Program-made: the position numbers and the translations under genes
Part shown: positions 27,129 through 43,096 of the stretch, piece by piece
Numbering within the stretch: the first letter of the stretch is position 1
Layout: every line of letters begins with the position of its first letter
Origin: Sphagnum compactum
Lineage: Eukaryota; Bryophyta; Sphagnopsida; Sphagnales
DNA length: 64,000 nt
Assembly (NCBI GenBank): GCA_965153455.1
Contig: OZ234498.1
Location: 19,592,001-19,656,000, forward strand
Direction of reading: 5' to 3'
The notes under the pieces: model-generated
The model's database searches: none
What the model was told of the DNA's origin: nothing
Seen by the model: the letters and a program-made list of their open reading frames with translations, nothing else

Positions 27129-28197
27129 CCTCGATACAAGCTGCTATGCACCCTCTTTGTTGATTGTGAGGTTGTGATGTTTAGCACCTGCAGACATCAT
27201 ATCTGATGCCCACAGATTTCCAACCCGCCTGAAAAAAATAATGTCTAATACTCTTGGAGCACAAAAACTCCAAACCTCTGAGATACAAAAATCTGACCTT
27301 TTGCTGGATTTTTGCAAAACAAGGAATACAAGTTTAAAACCATCTGAGCTCTTGGGTAGCAAAAAAAGCTACCAACATTGAAATCCGCAAATCCCAAAAA
27401 TGGAAAGAAAAATTTACTTCATGGAACTCTTCATTGGGTTTCAATTTGGGTTTTGGCACCACATCTCTTGAGAGTATATGTAGCAATGACAGAATGTTGA
27501 GTTATTCTGCCAATCCAAAAAAACACTAAAACCCCCGAAAACACATATTGTGCCATAATTCCATATGCTTTTTTCTTGCTTACAGCCATTGTTTGCATTT
27601 TTCAAGAAAATTTTCAATCTCAAGCATACCCAATTGGAATGTTTGAACCCTAAAACCCAATGACTCAAATCCATTTGATACATGATTTTGGTGCTGAAAT
27701 TACAAAAAGCTCAACACACCTCCCAAAGCTCTTGTGGGCATCAAATGTATGAGGGATGGATCTTCCAAACCCTAACTTCCTCACAAAAACTAATTGGAGC
27801 TGAAATTTTTTTGTCTTCCAACAAACTTGACAAGAAATTCTTTCTTTCTCTCTTTTTCTCTCTCTCAAAGAGAATAAAAAAAAAACAGCATCTCATCACC
27901 TCAACTCCCTCATACTTCCATCAAAAGATTTTAGGGTTTAGAGAGCAAATCAAACCTGTGGAATCGACATGCTTATGGGGTGTGCACATAGCCTCGAAAA
28001 ATTGCATTCTCACTTGAACATCTCCACCACAAGACAGGATATCGATCTTCTTCCACTGCAAACAAAATGGCAGTATTAAAATTCCACCGAATTCTTCAAC
28101 AATCCAATCCTTGCTCTCTAATTCTTCAACAATCCATTCCTTCCTTCCATGTCCAGCAAAGATCTTTTCCAATTCCTCATCTTCTTCAGGACTCTAA
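27129..28197. other. Upstream region of ZFYVE26-like gene
   Basis: This stretch presumably holds the 5' UTR and promoter of the minus-strand gene. It contains scattered telo-box-like motifs (CCCTAAAA near 27650 and 28195, TTTAGGGTTT near 27930), a pyrimidine block at 27838-27866, and a 30-bp near-duplicate around 28093-28140. I see no supported open reading frame. Confidence 0.5.
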
Positions 28198-28592
28198 ACC
28201 CTAAAATCCTCCCTTGAATTTCTTCAAAACCCACCAACCCAATAAAGAGGACTAGCAAATCACCCAATCTTTGAACCCTAAAATCCTCTCCCTTGAATTT
28301 CTTCAAAACCCATCATCGACCCAACAAAGAAGACTAGCAACTAACCCATCCTTTGAACCCTACTACAATCCTCCCCTTGAATTTCTTCAAAAACCCAACA
28401 AAGAAGAGTAGCAACTCACCCAATCTTTGAACCCTAAAATCCACTCCCTTGAATTTCTTCAAAACCCATCATCAACCCAACAAAGAAGACGAGCAAAACT
28501 CACCCATCCTTTGAACCCTACTACAATCATCCCTTGAATTTCTTCAAAACCCACCAAGTGGCACCAACCCAACAAAGAAGAGTTGCAACCCA
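28198..28592. repeat. Minisatellite, five units of about 73-86 bp
   Basis: Five imperfect copies each begin ACCCTA(AAA/CTACA)TCC, continue CTTGAATTTCTTCAAAA, then CCCAACAAAGAAGA, and end CCCA(A)TC(C)TTTGA. Unit starts are near 28198, 28274, 28358, 28434 and 28517. Two unit types (CCCTAAAATCC and CCCTACTACAATC) alternate, which suggests that pairs of units were duplicated together. The array lies about 1.1 kb upstream of the ZFYVE26 start codon. Confidence 0.85.
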
Positions 28593-29396
28593 ACCCAACC
28601 CATTTGTTCAACATTCATTGGATTGCTCTAACAAATTGTTTTCAAGCTCTACTTCCATTAAAAAAAGACATTTGTGAAGGCTTTTGATTTGATGATAACA
28701 CCACAAAAACTCCAACCTCTAAACCAATCAAGTTCTTTCTTCTTGACACATATGTATTGGAATTTGGCTTATGCCTTTTTCTTTTTGTTGTTGTTGTTAT
28801 TGTGCCATTTGAAGTATGGCATTTCATTGTGTAATGTCTCTCTTGCCCTTTTTATTAACAAGTTTAAAAATAAGAAAAAATAATGTCCCAAAATGAAGTT
28901 CCTTCCTCCAAAAGTGAACAACAACAACACACTCATTGAGGCCCCCTTTGGAGTCAAGGACCCAAATAAAACTTGGGGCCCACTTTGAGCATTTTTGGCT
29001 TGTTGTTTGGCACCGAGTTACTAATGAATAAATGTTAGAACATTGATATTTACAAGTGCAACAAAGGGGGTGTCACACCGTGGCCTTGCCATTTACATTC
29101 AAAAGTATCCTAAGGCAAAAGAAGAAGAATTATGGAAACTCAAATATTTCACCATGAAAAAATATACCTAATCTTCAAACAAAAAATCCTCTAAAAGAAA
29201 CCAAAATCCTTCAAGATATTAGAAACTCTATTCTAACTAATCTCAAGTTTCAACACAAGCCAAAATATCATCTTTCAAACATCCTCATATAAAAAATAGA
29301 CCTATTATTTATTACATAGGGGCCTATTAAAATCCCTTAAGCTACTCTACTCTAAAATGAATCTAAACACAATATCCCTTGTCTTGGTAGGCAAAG
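28593..29396. other. AT-rich intergenic DNA
   Basis: Low-complexity AT-rich spacer. A short GGCCCC..GGGGCCC pair surrounds 28940-28985 and could be a degraded repeat end. I see no gene. Confidence 0.5.
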
Positions 29397-29611
29397 CCAA
29401 GCAACAACATGTGTTAAACATTCATCAAAATTTCATCCAAATTCAAATTGTGGGTCCAAATGTAAACTAGATTACTCACATCAAGGAGAGCCAACAAAAT
29501 CATCCAAGCAACAACATGTGTTTAAACATTCATCAAAATTTCATCAAAATTCAAATTGTGGGTCCAAATGTAAACTAGATTACTCACATCAAAGAGAGCC
29601 AACAAAATCAT
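29397..29611. repeat. Two-copy direct tandem repeat, 107 bp
   Basis: The segment beginning CCAAGCAACAACATGTG at 29397 is repeated from 29504 with only a few differences (an extra T, ATCC to ATCA, AGG to AAG). The offset is 107 bp. The close match implies a recent duplication. Confidence 0.9.
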
Positions 29612-30776
29612 GAATGAAAGAAGATGTTATCATGTAACCATGGTTAACGTAACCTAATTGGAAGGTAATTGAAATCGGGCTTGAGCTGTAGTGCGAAGTG
29701 ACCCTTAGAGAATACGAATATGTAACTACTATGGTCGCTATGAGATCCAACTAAATCCAATAAGACATCAAATAAATTCATTTAAAAATTTAATATTGTT
29801 TGAAATTAAATTAATATATCTTGAACCCTCTTTTAGTGGTATCCGTAAAGTAAGGAAATTTTATTATACATTGCCGTCCAAAGCAACCTATATCTAGTCC
29901 TAGACAAAAAAAAATCTTGACCATCAAGATGTGGCTACTAACTTTAGAATCACCATTTCAATGGTAAAGATTTGTTTTCAAATTTTATATTTTTAATTTT
30001 TGTGACTTAAATTCAATCGCTCCAATTCATATTTGATTATAATCCAATGGCGACCTAAAATATATTTTAAAAATAAAGATTGATTGTTACCATGAGAAAA
30101 TGCCCTTTTTTAACCAATTTTTTTTTCCATTGCATGTCATTTTCAACTATGTTGCAATTATAATATTTTAATATTTTAATAAATTAATGGTGATATCAAA
30201 TAAGTTGATCCACCTATTAATTTGGTGAATAGTTGAAAACAACCCTCAACTTGTTGAAGGCCAAACTAAATTATTATTTTTGGCATCAACAAATGTCCTA
30301 ATTGATCTACAATTCAAATGTCAATTTGACATGTTCCATAGGTGACATGGCATCATCCAACTACGTTCATAATTTTGGTTTAAAGTTGAATGAAAAAATT
30401 CAGGTTGTACAGATGAAATGTTGTGCCATTTGCAATTTTCCATCCAAGTAGACTACTTTAAACCCTATTAGTAATAGTGATTATTTTATTATTTTATTAC
30501 TAAAAATCAATTAATAACTTATAATACATTAGTTAGGTAATTATAATTTAATATCATATAATTAAAAGAATTCTTTTTATTTTTGATGAGTTACTAATAT
30601 TCATTAACTACTAGTAGCAGGAAATAATAAGTAATAGGTATGTTTGTAAGTATAGGTAATTAGTTAATGATGGGTTAATTAATTAATTAATTAATTAATT
30701 AACTAGTTTGTTGTTTAATTATTTACTTACCTATTTAATTACATAATTTACAAAATTAAAAAGGAGAACAAATGAT
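29612..30776. other. AT-rich intergenic DNA with TTAA microsatellite
   Basis: Very AT-rich spacer without supported genes. A TTAA/ATTA simple repeat lies at about 30674-30703. Confidence 0.55.
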
Positions 30777-30815
30777 ATGTTACAGCAACTTCATTCAAAT
30801 GGTTTTGTAGTTTTG

Positions 30816-30982
30816 TCCCAAAGAGCTTTGCTTACTTTGATACAGATTTGCTTTCTTTTTGTGTCACTTTGTCCCAAGAGCTTTTGCTTAATATATATAC
30901 AATCTTCAACACAGATTTGCTTTCTTTTTTGTGTCACTTTGTCCCAAGAGCTTTCGCTTAATATATACACAATCTTCAACAT
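30816..30982. repeat. Tandem repeat of about 69 bp downstream of HSP90
   Basis: Segments beginning CAGATTTGCTTTCTTTTT at 30843 and 30912 are near-identical over 69 bp (TTTGTCCCAAGAGCTTT, CTTAATATATA, CAATCTTCAACA). A partial third copy precedes them at 30816. The array may lie in or beyond the HSP90 3' UTR, whose stop is at 31336. Confidence 0.85.
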
Positions 30983-31335
30983 TTATTACAAGGTATTACA
31001 TGTTGCAATTTGTAACGAGGAACATATTCACGCCACGTTGTTGCACTTTTCATATAACAAACTCAAAATTCAAATCTCAGAAGTGACACATCTTCTTCTT
31101 CTTCCACCTTCTCATTTCTGCAATATCTATCTCAATGGTTCAACCCCACAGATCATGTATCTACACACACGTTCCATTCCTTTTCCTTTCCTCTCCCGAC
31201 TCAAAGGTCTCTTGGAGGTACCACAATCTATTTTTGAGGAGAGAACTACATTATGAGATTTACTCCGTCAGGTAACCAAAAAATTTCTCGATTTCTCTCA
31301 ATACATAATAGAATACCTCTTTACAGTTGGATTTT

Positions 31336-36335
<5,000 letters not shown>

Positions 36336-36889
36336 TCAAAATGGCCCCCGGAAAAAAACAAAATCCGCACCGAAAAGAAACCAAAAAAAATTGTACGAAA
36401 ATCGATCAAGTTAAGAACGCACAAGACGCTAAATCTCCGCACAATAACACGAAAACGAACGAGAGCAATCGGGTCGAAGAAAGAAGCGCAAGAAAGGAGT
36501 GCAAAACGCAAAGGCAGAGAGACAGTGCGAGAGAGAGAGGGAAGAGAGAGTCTCTTTGAAGCAGAACAGTCTAGAACCGGAGCAAACAGAGGCCTACTCC
36601 TAGCCGTCCGATCCAGAGAGACGAGAAAATCCTGGACGTTCGCAGTCTTGCTCTCCAAGGCGGGAGCGGTATACAGTTCGCTGCGCCGCTTCTAGTACTT
36701 TCCACCGCCTCTTGACCGTTCGATCACAAGTCCAGTAATTGATGAACGGTCAAAAATAATCCTCCAAATCCCCAATTTATCCACCCTTTTTTCTTAAAAC
36801 TTTTTTTTAACTTCCTGTTCCCAATTCATCGGGAACAGAAATCCCGTAATAACGTACGTTTGTTTTTTTGTTCTCTAAGTTCCCAAGCG

Positions 36890-37206
36890 CTCCAGTGTTT
36901 TTCTTTTTAGGAATTTTGGATTGTAGTCAAAAGTGGCGATCATCCTTTAAGAAGATATACAAGTGGCAATCATCCACAGGAAGATTTAGCCAAATATGGC
37001 TATAGAGCAGATATGAAGTAAAAATCTTTGTAATCTGCCTTCTTTATTTATGGCTACACAAATGAAATCGATCGAATAAACATATAAATCTGGCGATTTT
37101 TACTTTTCAATTTTCTCACTTTTGGCGATTGAAAACCTCCAAATTCATTTCAATTTCGAATCTGGAATATTAATTTCGTGTTTTTTTTTGGCGAAAATTT
37201 TCGCCT
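36890..37206 (-). repeat. Dispersed gene-upstream element, copy A (HSP90)
   Basis: The copy starts with CTCCAGTGTTTTT and AGGAATTTT, then one pair of 32-bp half-units (GGCGATCATCC..AAGAT and GGCAATCATCC..GAAGATTTAG). These are followed by ATGGCTACACAAATGAAA, GGCGATTGAAAACCTCC and a perfect 16-bp palindrome GGCGAAAATTTTCGCC at 37190-37205. It is homologous in the same order to the copies at 47374-48140 and 58898-59256. Confidence 0.8.
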
Positions 37207-37239
37207 CTGTTCTGCTTAATGTGATCCCCATCAGTTTCC

Positions 37240-37325
37240 GAAGGTTCTAATGAAGCGAACGAGACCGTTTCTGCCGTTCTCGAAAGTTCTGGAAAGTCCC
37301 CGACAATTGCAGCTCTAGAAAGTTC
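37240..37325 (-). promoter_or_regulatory. Cluster of heat-shock elements upstream of HSP90
   Basis: At 37277-37299 alternating pentamers read TTCtcGAAagTTCtgGAAag followed by an imperfect TCC, which is four exact nGAAn/nTTCn units plus one imperfect one. Flanking pairs are GAAggTTC at 37240-37247 and GAAagTTC at 37318-37325. This is the binding consensus of heat-shock factors, and it lies 0.95-1.05 kb upstream of the HSP90 start codon. A 5' UTR intron would bring it nearer the promoter. Confidence 0.75.
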
Positions 37326-40300
37326 CCCCGCACAGTAAAAAAATTAATAACAAAACAAAACACTCAGTAAATCAACAATAAGTAACTTTAAACTTAAATT
37401 AGCACTAACAAAATTTAAACTTCATTTTTATTTTTTACTACCTACTAAGTATGGGGCTATTGGATTTACCTACCAGTAACTTGACAGCTTGAACAACTAA
37501 TTATATTATTTGTAGAAATATTGAAAATTTTCAAAAAAATAAATTTTTTTTGCAAAATATTTTGTTTTGAATTTGAAATTATCAGTTTTAATTAACTTAA
37601 TTAATTATTTATTTATTTATTTATCTGGCATGCCTGTGTTGAATTACTTAATTTATTATCTGGAATACTATAGATATCCATAGAAATAATAATATAACTT
37701 TGAGCCAATCCTCTAGTACAAGGGCAATTTCAGCACATGTTTACTAAATGATTATTAATTTTGAAATTTTCATTTTAACAAAAAAAATAATATATTCTTG
37801 AAATGTTCCAAAAAACTCTCATTTTCTTTCCCAAAAATTTAGTCTTTGAAGAAGATATATTTTGAAAATTTTAGCATTTTAAAAAAAAATTAGCATTGTT
37901 ATGCATGGCCAACCATAAATTTTGAAAATCTAGAAAATTTCAAAACCAATAATTGCAACTTTAGACATGATTTTATTTTATTTTTTAAATTAATTCATTG
38001 TTTAAATTGGGTTGACTAGTGCATACTTGGTTTGTGCACCACAAAGACAATGTCCTTGTTTGAAGTGGTCATCTATGTCATCACATTTCTTGTTTGTCCC
38101 TTCCTTTTAACATAAGCTCCAATCACCCACTCTCTCCATTACCCAATGGTCCACCTTCTTTTGCTTTTCAACTTTGTTTTGACATCCAAATTGAACTATT
38201 AATCGACTTTTCTACTATAGTGTTTTGGGTCAAGCAACAAGCTTGTCCATCAACAAGCTTGTCCATCGAGTCTTCGACAATGGTTTCTTCCAATGACACA
38301 AACACGACAATTCAAACATTGTGGACATCTAGCAACTAAGTTTTTACTCGTGTTTCTAGATCAATGTTGATTTCTTCCAAGATGTATGCCCCAAGTTCTA
38401 CAAGTTTTGGAAGTTTGAAGTACAAGTTTGTCTATGGCAAACATAAAATAAAACTACATATTTGAGTTGAAGGTGTTTAGTAGTTGGCCGTAATTTGTTG
38501 TAACTCTTGTACATTCAAACTTATTATAAAGATTCAACTTCACAAAGTAAATAAAATTGGAGCAAAGTTGTTAGAAAATGGGGAGTCTGATGATTCCTTT
38601 GATAATTCCTAGTATGATGAGAAGAATTCGCCAATACATTTGAGGCCTTACTCCATGGGAAACACATTTAAATTCCCTCACAATTTTCTTAAAATTTGGT
38701 TATGTTCTAAATTGAATCCAAAATAGGTGAATGTTGGATGAAAAACATGTTCATTTGAAAATGTTACATGTTTGCACATTCCAAGCTTCATTTTACAATT
38801 TTGTATCACATCACGCACATTTGTGACATTAAGATTCGCCTAATAAGCTAGCAATAAATCATGACAAACAAATCATGAAAAATAATGAATTCCAATTGTT
38901 AGATGGAATGAAAGTAAAATAAGAAACATATTATTTTCTTAGTAAATATTGAAAAATAACTAATAATAGGCCCAAATTATAAAGAGTGGATAGTGCTAAG
39001 AGATTACATTACAAAAACCAAAAAACTACACATTATATATAGATGATGCACATTATGAAATGCCTCCAACCCAAACACCACAATTCCCTTCAAAAGAATT
39101 CTCCTACACAAATGGTCACAAAAGCTCAAAGCTTTTAGTGTTGTTTTGAAAACATGCATTTGTTGATGGAAACTAGAAATATGGTTATAAGAAAGAAGTA
39201 ATCATCCATGTGTATGTGTGGATATATACTTCCACTAGGAGGGAAGCAACAATTGTTAATTACTATGATCCTTTGCATATATACCAAATCTTTAATGGTG
39301 ACATACTTCATAATGAACATATTGTGGATTGTGATTTGTAGCACATAATGAATGCATTCTCCACATTTGTGATATTTAGGATCTGAAAATTTTATTTACA
39401 TACCCCTTTTATGTGGCCTCTAAAGGTTTTAGGTTGAAACCCAAAAACATAAACATCTATTAGAATTATTCACCGCTTTTACAATAAGACTATCAAGAAT
39501 CCACCAATGCACCCACATCAAAAAGTGAAAACACAATTTTAAAGAGAAAACATTATAGCAATTTTTGAACTTTTGAAGTTTAAAATGACGATTTACAAAA
39601 ATCTATAAGGAACCACCAATGAACAAAATGCAATGTGGGCACTAATGAATGACTCATAGGTAGCTTCCATATGCATATGTTTTAATGTAAAACACACATT
39701 GATTTTTTGTTGTTAATTTAAAAGTCATGTGAGGCTTCATCCATGTTGTTGGCTAAAAAGGAATTTTAAAAAGGGGAAAAGAATTTAAGAAAGGAAAACA
39801 TAAGGAAAACTAAGAAGGCACATGGATAAAAATATTGGGAAAAATGTCCATCTAATCTTTGTCTTCTTGGCAAGCATATTTGCATGTATGCATGTAGCAA
39901 TTGAATTTCCACAAATTGATCCCTATTTATTGTTAGATTATTGGAATTTGCAACCAAATGCCCAAATGATCATATTGGCAAGATTTTTTTAATTCATATT
40001 TACCCATCGATGATTAGTTTATAAAGAGAAACAATGGTTTAATCACTTTAGCGAGCCCAATGATGTGTTGCCATACTTTTAGTAGGCATACAACGTCTAA
40101 TGATGGTCTTGATGAGCTTTTATCATGATGATGAAACCCTCTAAGAGAGGATTTTTTTAATTATTAAAAGGAAGTTGAATGCAACTTTATTGTTGAACCT
40201 AATGAAGTTGTGGGTTTCCCAAATGTATGATCATGAGTTGGTGAATGAAGGAGATGTGCTTCTTGCAAGTGTAGTGCAAAGAGATTTTTAAGGAAATTCA

Positions 40301-40568
40301 AAGTGAGATCATAGGTGGTGAAAAAAACTTAAAAAACCACCAAGACCATATGATGGAAAGGTAGCTTTTCCATGACATCAAGCATTTCAAAACAATGAAT
40401 GACATAGGTAGTCTTCATCTTTTATACTACATCTTCTCAATCTATGACCTAGTGGGAGAAATTGGCTCCAAATAGTTTCTTGGTTCCACAAAGATGATGT
40501 CCATTTAGATGTGATATCTATACCCTTTAGCCTTCAAGAGTTTTGTGGGTTTTTGAGGTTGTTGTTTT
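37326..40568. other. AT-rich intergenic DNA
   Basis: AT-rich spacer upstream of HSP90 and downstream of the SSL gene. A small duplication (CAACAAGCTTGTCCATC, twice) lies at about 38236-38269. The stretch at 40040-40560 has longer semi-coding runs and may be a decayed mobile element, but I recognise no motif. No gene supported. Confidence 0.5.
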
Positions 40569-43096
40569 TCACTTGGTTTTGCTAGTCTCATTTAATTTCA
40601 AAGTCCAAATCTCGGGGCGAAAAACAGAGCTTAGCCATAGCACACCATCTCTCTCATCAGCAGAACTCAGGAATTTGGTGGTCACATGGTTTCTATCCTC
40701 CAAAGCATCAATGGCTTCTCCTTGTGGGTTATACTTGATCACCATGGAATGCGCAGGTGGTCCAAAATCTGGCAATGGAAGACCACACAACAGTTTGCAT
40801 AACCACAAATTCTTTGCAAAGAAATATTGTGGTGATGTTCGACGGCTGTGGAGTGCAACCCAGAAATCCCCTTCTTGTGTCACTCGGATGTTGTCTGGGT
40901 ACCCAGGAACATCCGCAAACTCTTCCATGCTCCCTTTCTTCACTCCTTTCAACCAGTACTTCATGATCCTGAAGCAATCAAACCCAAAACATGTCAATTG
41001 ACATCGCCCCCACCACCCCCACGCCCCACTCGTGCTTATCATTTCTTCTTCTTTTTTCAAGAATTGGTACACAGCTGTTCATCATAAGAGAAGATGCATG
41101 GGATTGGGATGGAGCTAATTAAGTTCTAAGAGCATCTCCAATGGTGCTCAGTATGTAACTCTGGATAGTAAAATTAAATGTCTAAGTTTAGCTTTTTTTT
41201 TCGCAAACCCACCAATAAAACTGAAATTCGAACTGCATATACGTGGGGAACTACTAATAGCAAACCACCTGGACCAATCGTTATGATTGACCAATTAGAA
41301 ATACTGAGCCTCAGTCAGATCCAATTTATTACACTCGTTTTTGGAGGTGCACAACTGTGTTGTGCCTTTTACTAGCCACAGCAAGCTGCACGAATTTGGT
41401 GCAGAAAAACCCATTTCCTGAGCTAAACTGGCACATTTTGACTTTTTCACAATAAATTTGACTGTCTGGAGTCACATACTGAGCACTGTTGGAGATGCTC
41501 TAGGAGCAAGCTCCACACCCTTGCTCAGTATGTGGCCCTCCAACAATATTTCTCACATCCAAGATTAGTTATTTACTTTTTCCCAACTTCACCCATAAAA
41601 CTGAAACTCGGACTGCAAAAATTGAGAGACTACTAATAATATCAACCCACCTGGACCAATCAAACCATCTAGCCAATCAAGAGCAGGTGTTAGGCATTGG
41701 TATGCCTTTTGCCAGCATCAGCATCATGTACAAAAATGCTCGGCCAATCAAACCATCTACCCAATCAAGAGCAGGTGTTAGGCATTGGTGTGCCTTTTGC
41801 CAGCATCAACATCATGTACAAAAATGCTCGGCCAAAAACCATTTTGCTGAGCCAAACCAACATGTTTTGACTTTTCTTCATCCAAAATTTTAGTGTATAA
41901 TGCACACTTGTGGAGTTGCTCAAAGTACTACCTGCTTTTGGAAGTGAGAGAGACAAGAAGGAAAGTGCTATCCTTAGCAACAGCAACACCATTGGGGTAA
42001 TACACATTTTGTGCAAGCACCGTCGTCTGTTGTGTGGAAGGCTCATATTTGAGCAGCCTTCCTGTTCTGTCCTGTTCAAATGTCAACAGGTTACATTGCC
42101 TGGAGATCAAACAAACACCCACAAACTTAACCACCCAACAACCACTCTTTTCAGCAGCAGCAGCCGATGAGCATCATCAATCCATGATCAAAGAAAGACT
42201 AGAAGTCACAAGGTACAATTGGAAGTAAAAATGATTTATTTTTTCTCTCCTTCATAAAGGCAACCAGTAGCACACCACTCTTGCAATGTTTTTTTTTCTT
42301 CACCTTCGAGGGCGGCGGCTGCTACTATCAGTGAAGTACACGGTCCCATTCTCATCCATGTCAAGGTCATTGGTGAACGTGAAGTGCACCCCATCTGCCT
42401 CAGTGCTGACGGGATGCGCAACACCTCCTTGTGGACCCATGACAAGCAGCCCAAAGTAAGCATCAGCAATGTAGAGGTTACCATGTGCATCAAACTTGAG
42501 CCCAAGTGGCCTTCCACAGATGTGCTCATTCTTCAAGGCAGCAGGCTTCCTATTGCACACACTGGTCCTGTACAAAAGAAGATTTCTGCAGCTGAGAAGT
42601 GATGATGGGTGATGAGTGATGGGTAAGTATATATATATTAAAGCCAGAGGTTGAGTGGGGATCAATTTCAGAGAGAATGAAGGAAGTAGTACAAAAGATA
42701 CACACATGAGAGTGTACAGCAGCTTAACCTGATAGAGGAAGTGACACCAAAAGTTTCCCATCTTGCTCCATTCCAAAAGAGGATGCGTCCATCTGAAACA
42801 CCAGTGTAAGGCCCAGCTCCATTGCTGTCGAATGCCAGGCTCTCTGGTCCCCAAACATCAGTTACTGAGTGCAATTTTGCATGCACGAGCTTGTTGGCAG
42901 GATCAGCTGGCCATGCATCCATGTGTGCCAAGGGCCTCAGATCACTCACATTCCACCCCGACCAGTCATACTTCATGCCAGGGTGTAACACGGTTGGATT
43001 CCATGAGAAGATCAGCACTAGGATGCTGGTGCAAATGCCAATCCAGTATCTCCAATTAGAAGAGGAGGATTTGTCTGAGCCTTGTTGTTGTGTCAT
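40569..43096 (-). CDS. Strictosidine-synthase-like (SSL/APMAP-type) protein, 4 exons
   Basis: Exons, 5' to 3': 43096-42729, 42567-42304, 42099-41932, 40968-40569; 1200 bp, 399 residues. Residues about 16-38 form one hydrophobic segment (a signal anchor, IGICTSILVLIFSW), which places the protein in the secretory pathway. The rest is a six-bladed beta-propeller of the strictosidine synthase-like family: WGPESLAFDSNG, GVSDGRILFW, CGRPLGLKFDAHGNLYIADA, DLDMDENGTVYFTD, TGRLLKYEP, YPNGVAVAKD, YPDNIRVTQEGDFWVAL, ERDGVLWLSS. SSL proteins are widespread in plants and mostly do not make alkaloids; many are ER or vacuolar proteins of unknown substrate. I cannot assign an enzymatic activity from sequence. 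The third intron (40969-41931) holds two MITE-like elements. Confidence 0.93.
41130..41500. mobile_element. MITE-like element 1 in SSL intron 3
   Basis: The left end is GAGCATCTCCAATGGTGCTC at 41130. The right end, reverse complemented, reads GAGCATCTCCAACAGTGCTC, so the terminal inverted repeats extend about 25 bp. The flanks are TAA and TAG, consistent with a 3-bp TWA-like target duplication with one change (PIF/Harbinger style). Length is 371 bp with no coding capacity, so it is non-autonomous. The interior shares CCCACC(A/C)ATAAAACTGAAA and CCACCTGGACCAATC with the other three copies. Confidence 0.8.
41504..41921. mobile_element. MITE-like element 2 in SSL intron 3
   Basis: This related element is adjacent to element 1. 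Its ends are GAGCAAGCTCCACACCC on the left and GAGCAACTCCACAAG as the reverse complement of the right. The interior is homologous to element 1 and also has a direct duplication of about 82 bp (AGAGCAGGTGTTAGGCATTG at about 41679 and 41769). Its right end is about 10 bp from the splice donor of SSL exon 3. Confidence 0.75.

Noticed and set aside
30777-31256. 159-residue open frame on the plus strand
   Set aside because: It runs through a 69-bp tandem repeat and AT-rich DNA beyond the HSP90 stop, and the peptide has no recognisable domain.
40040-40560. Possible coding remnant of a mobile element
   Set aside because: Semi-open runs exist on the plus strand but I could not match any integrase, reverse transcriptase or transposase motif.
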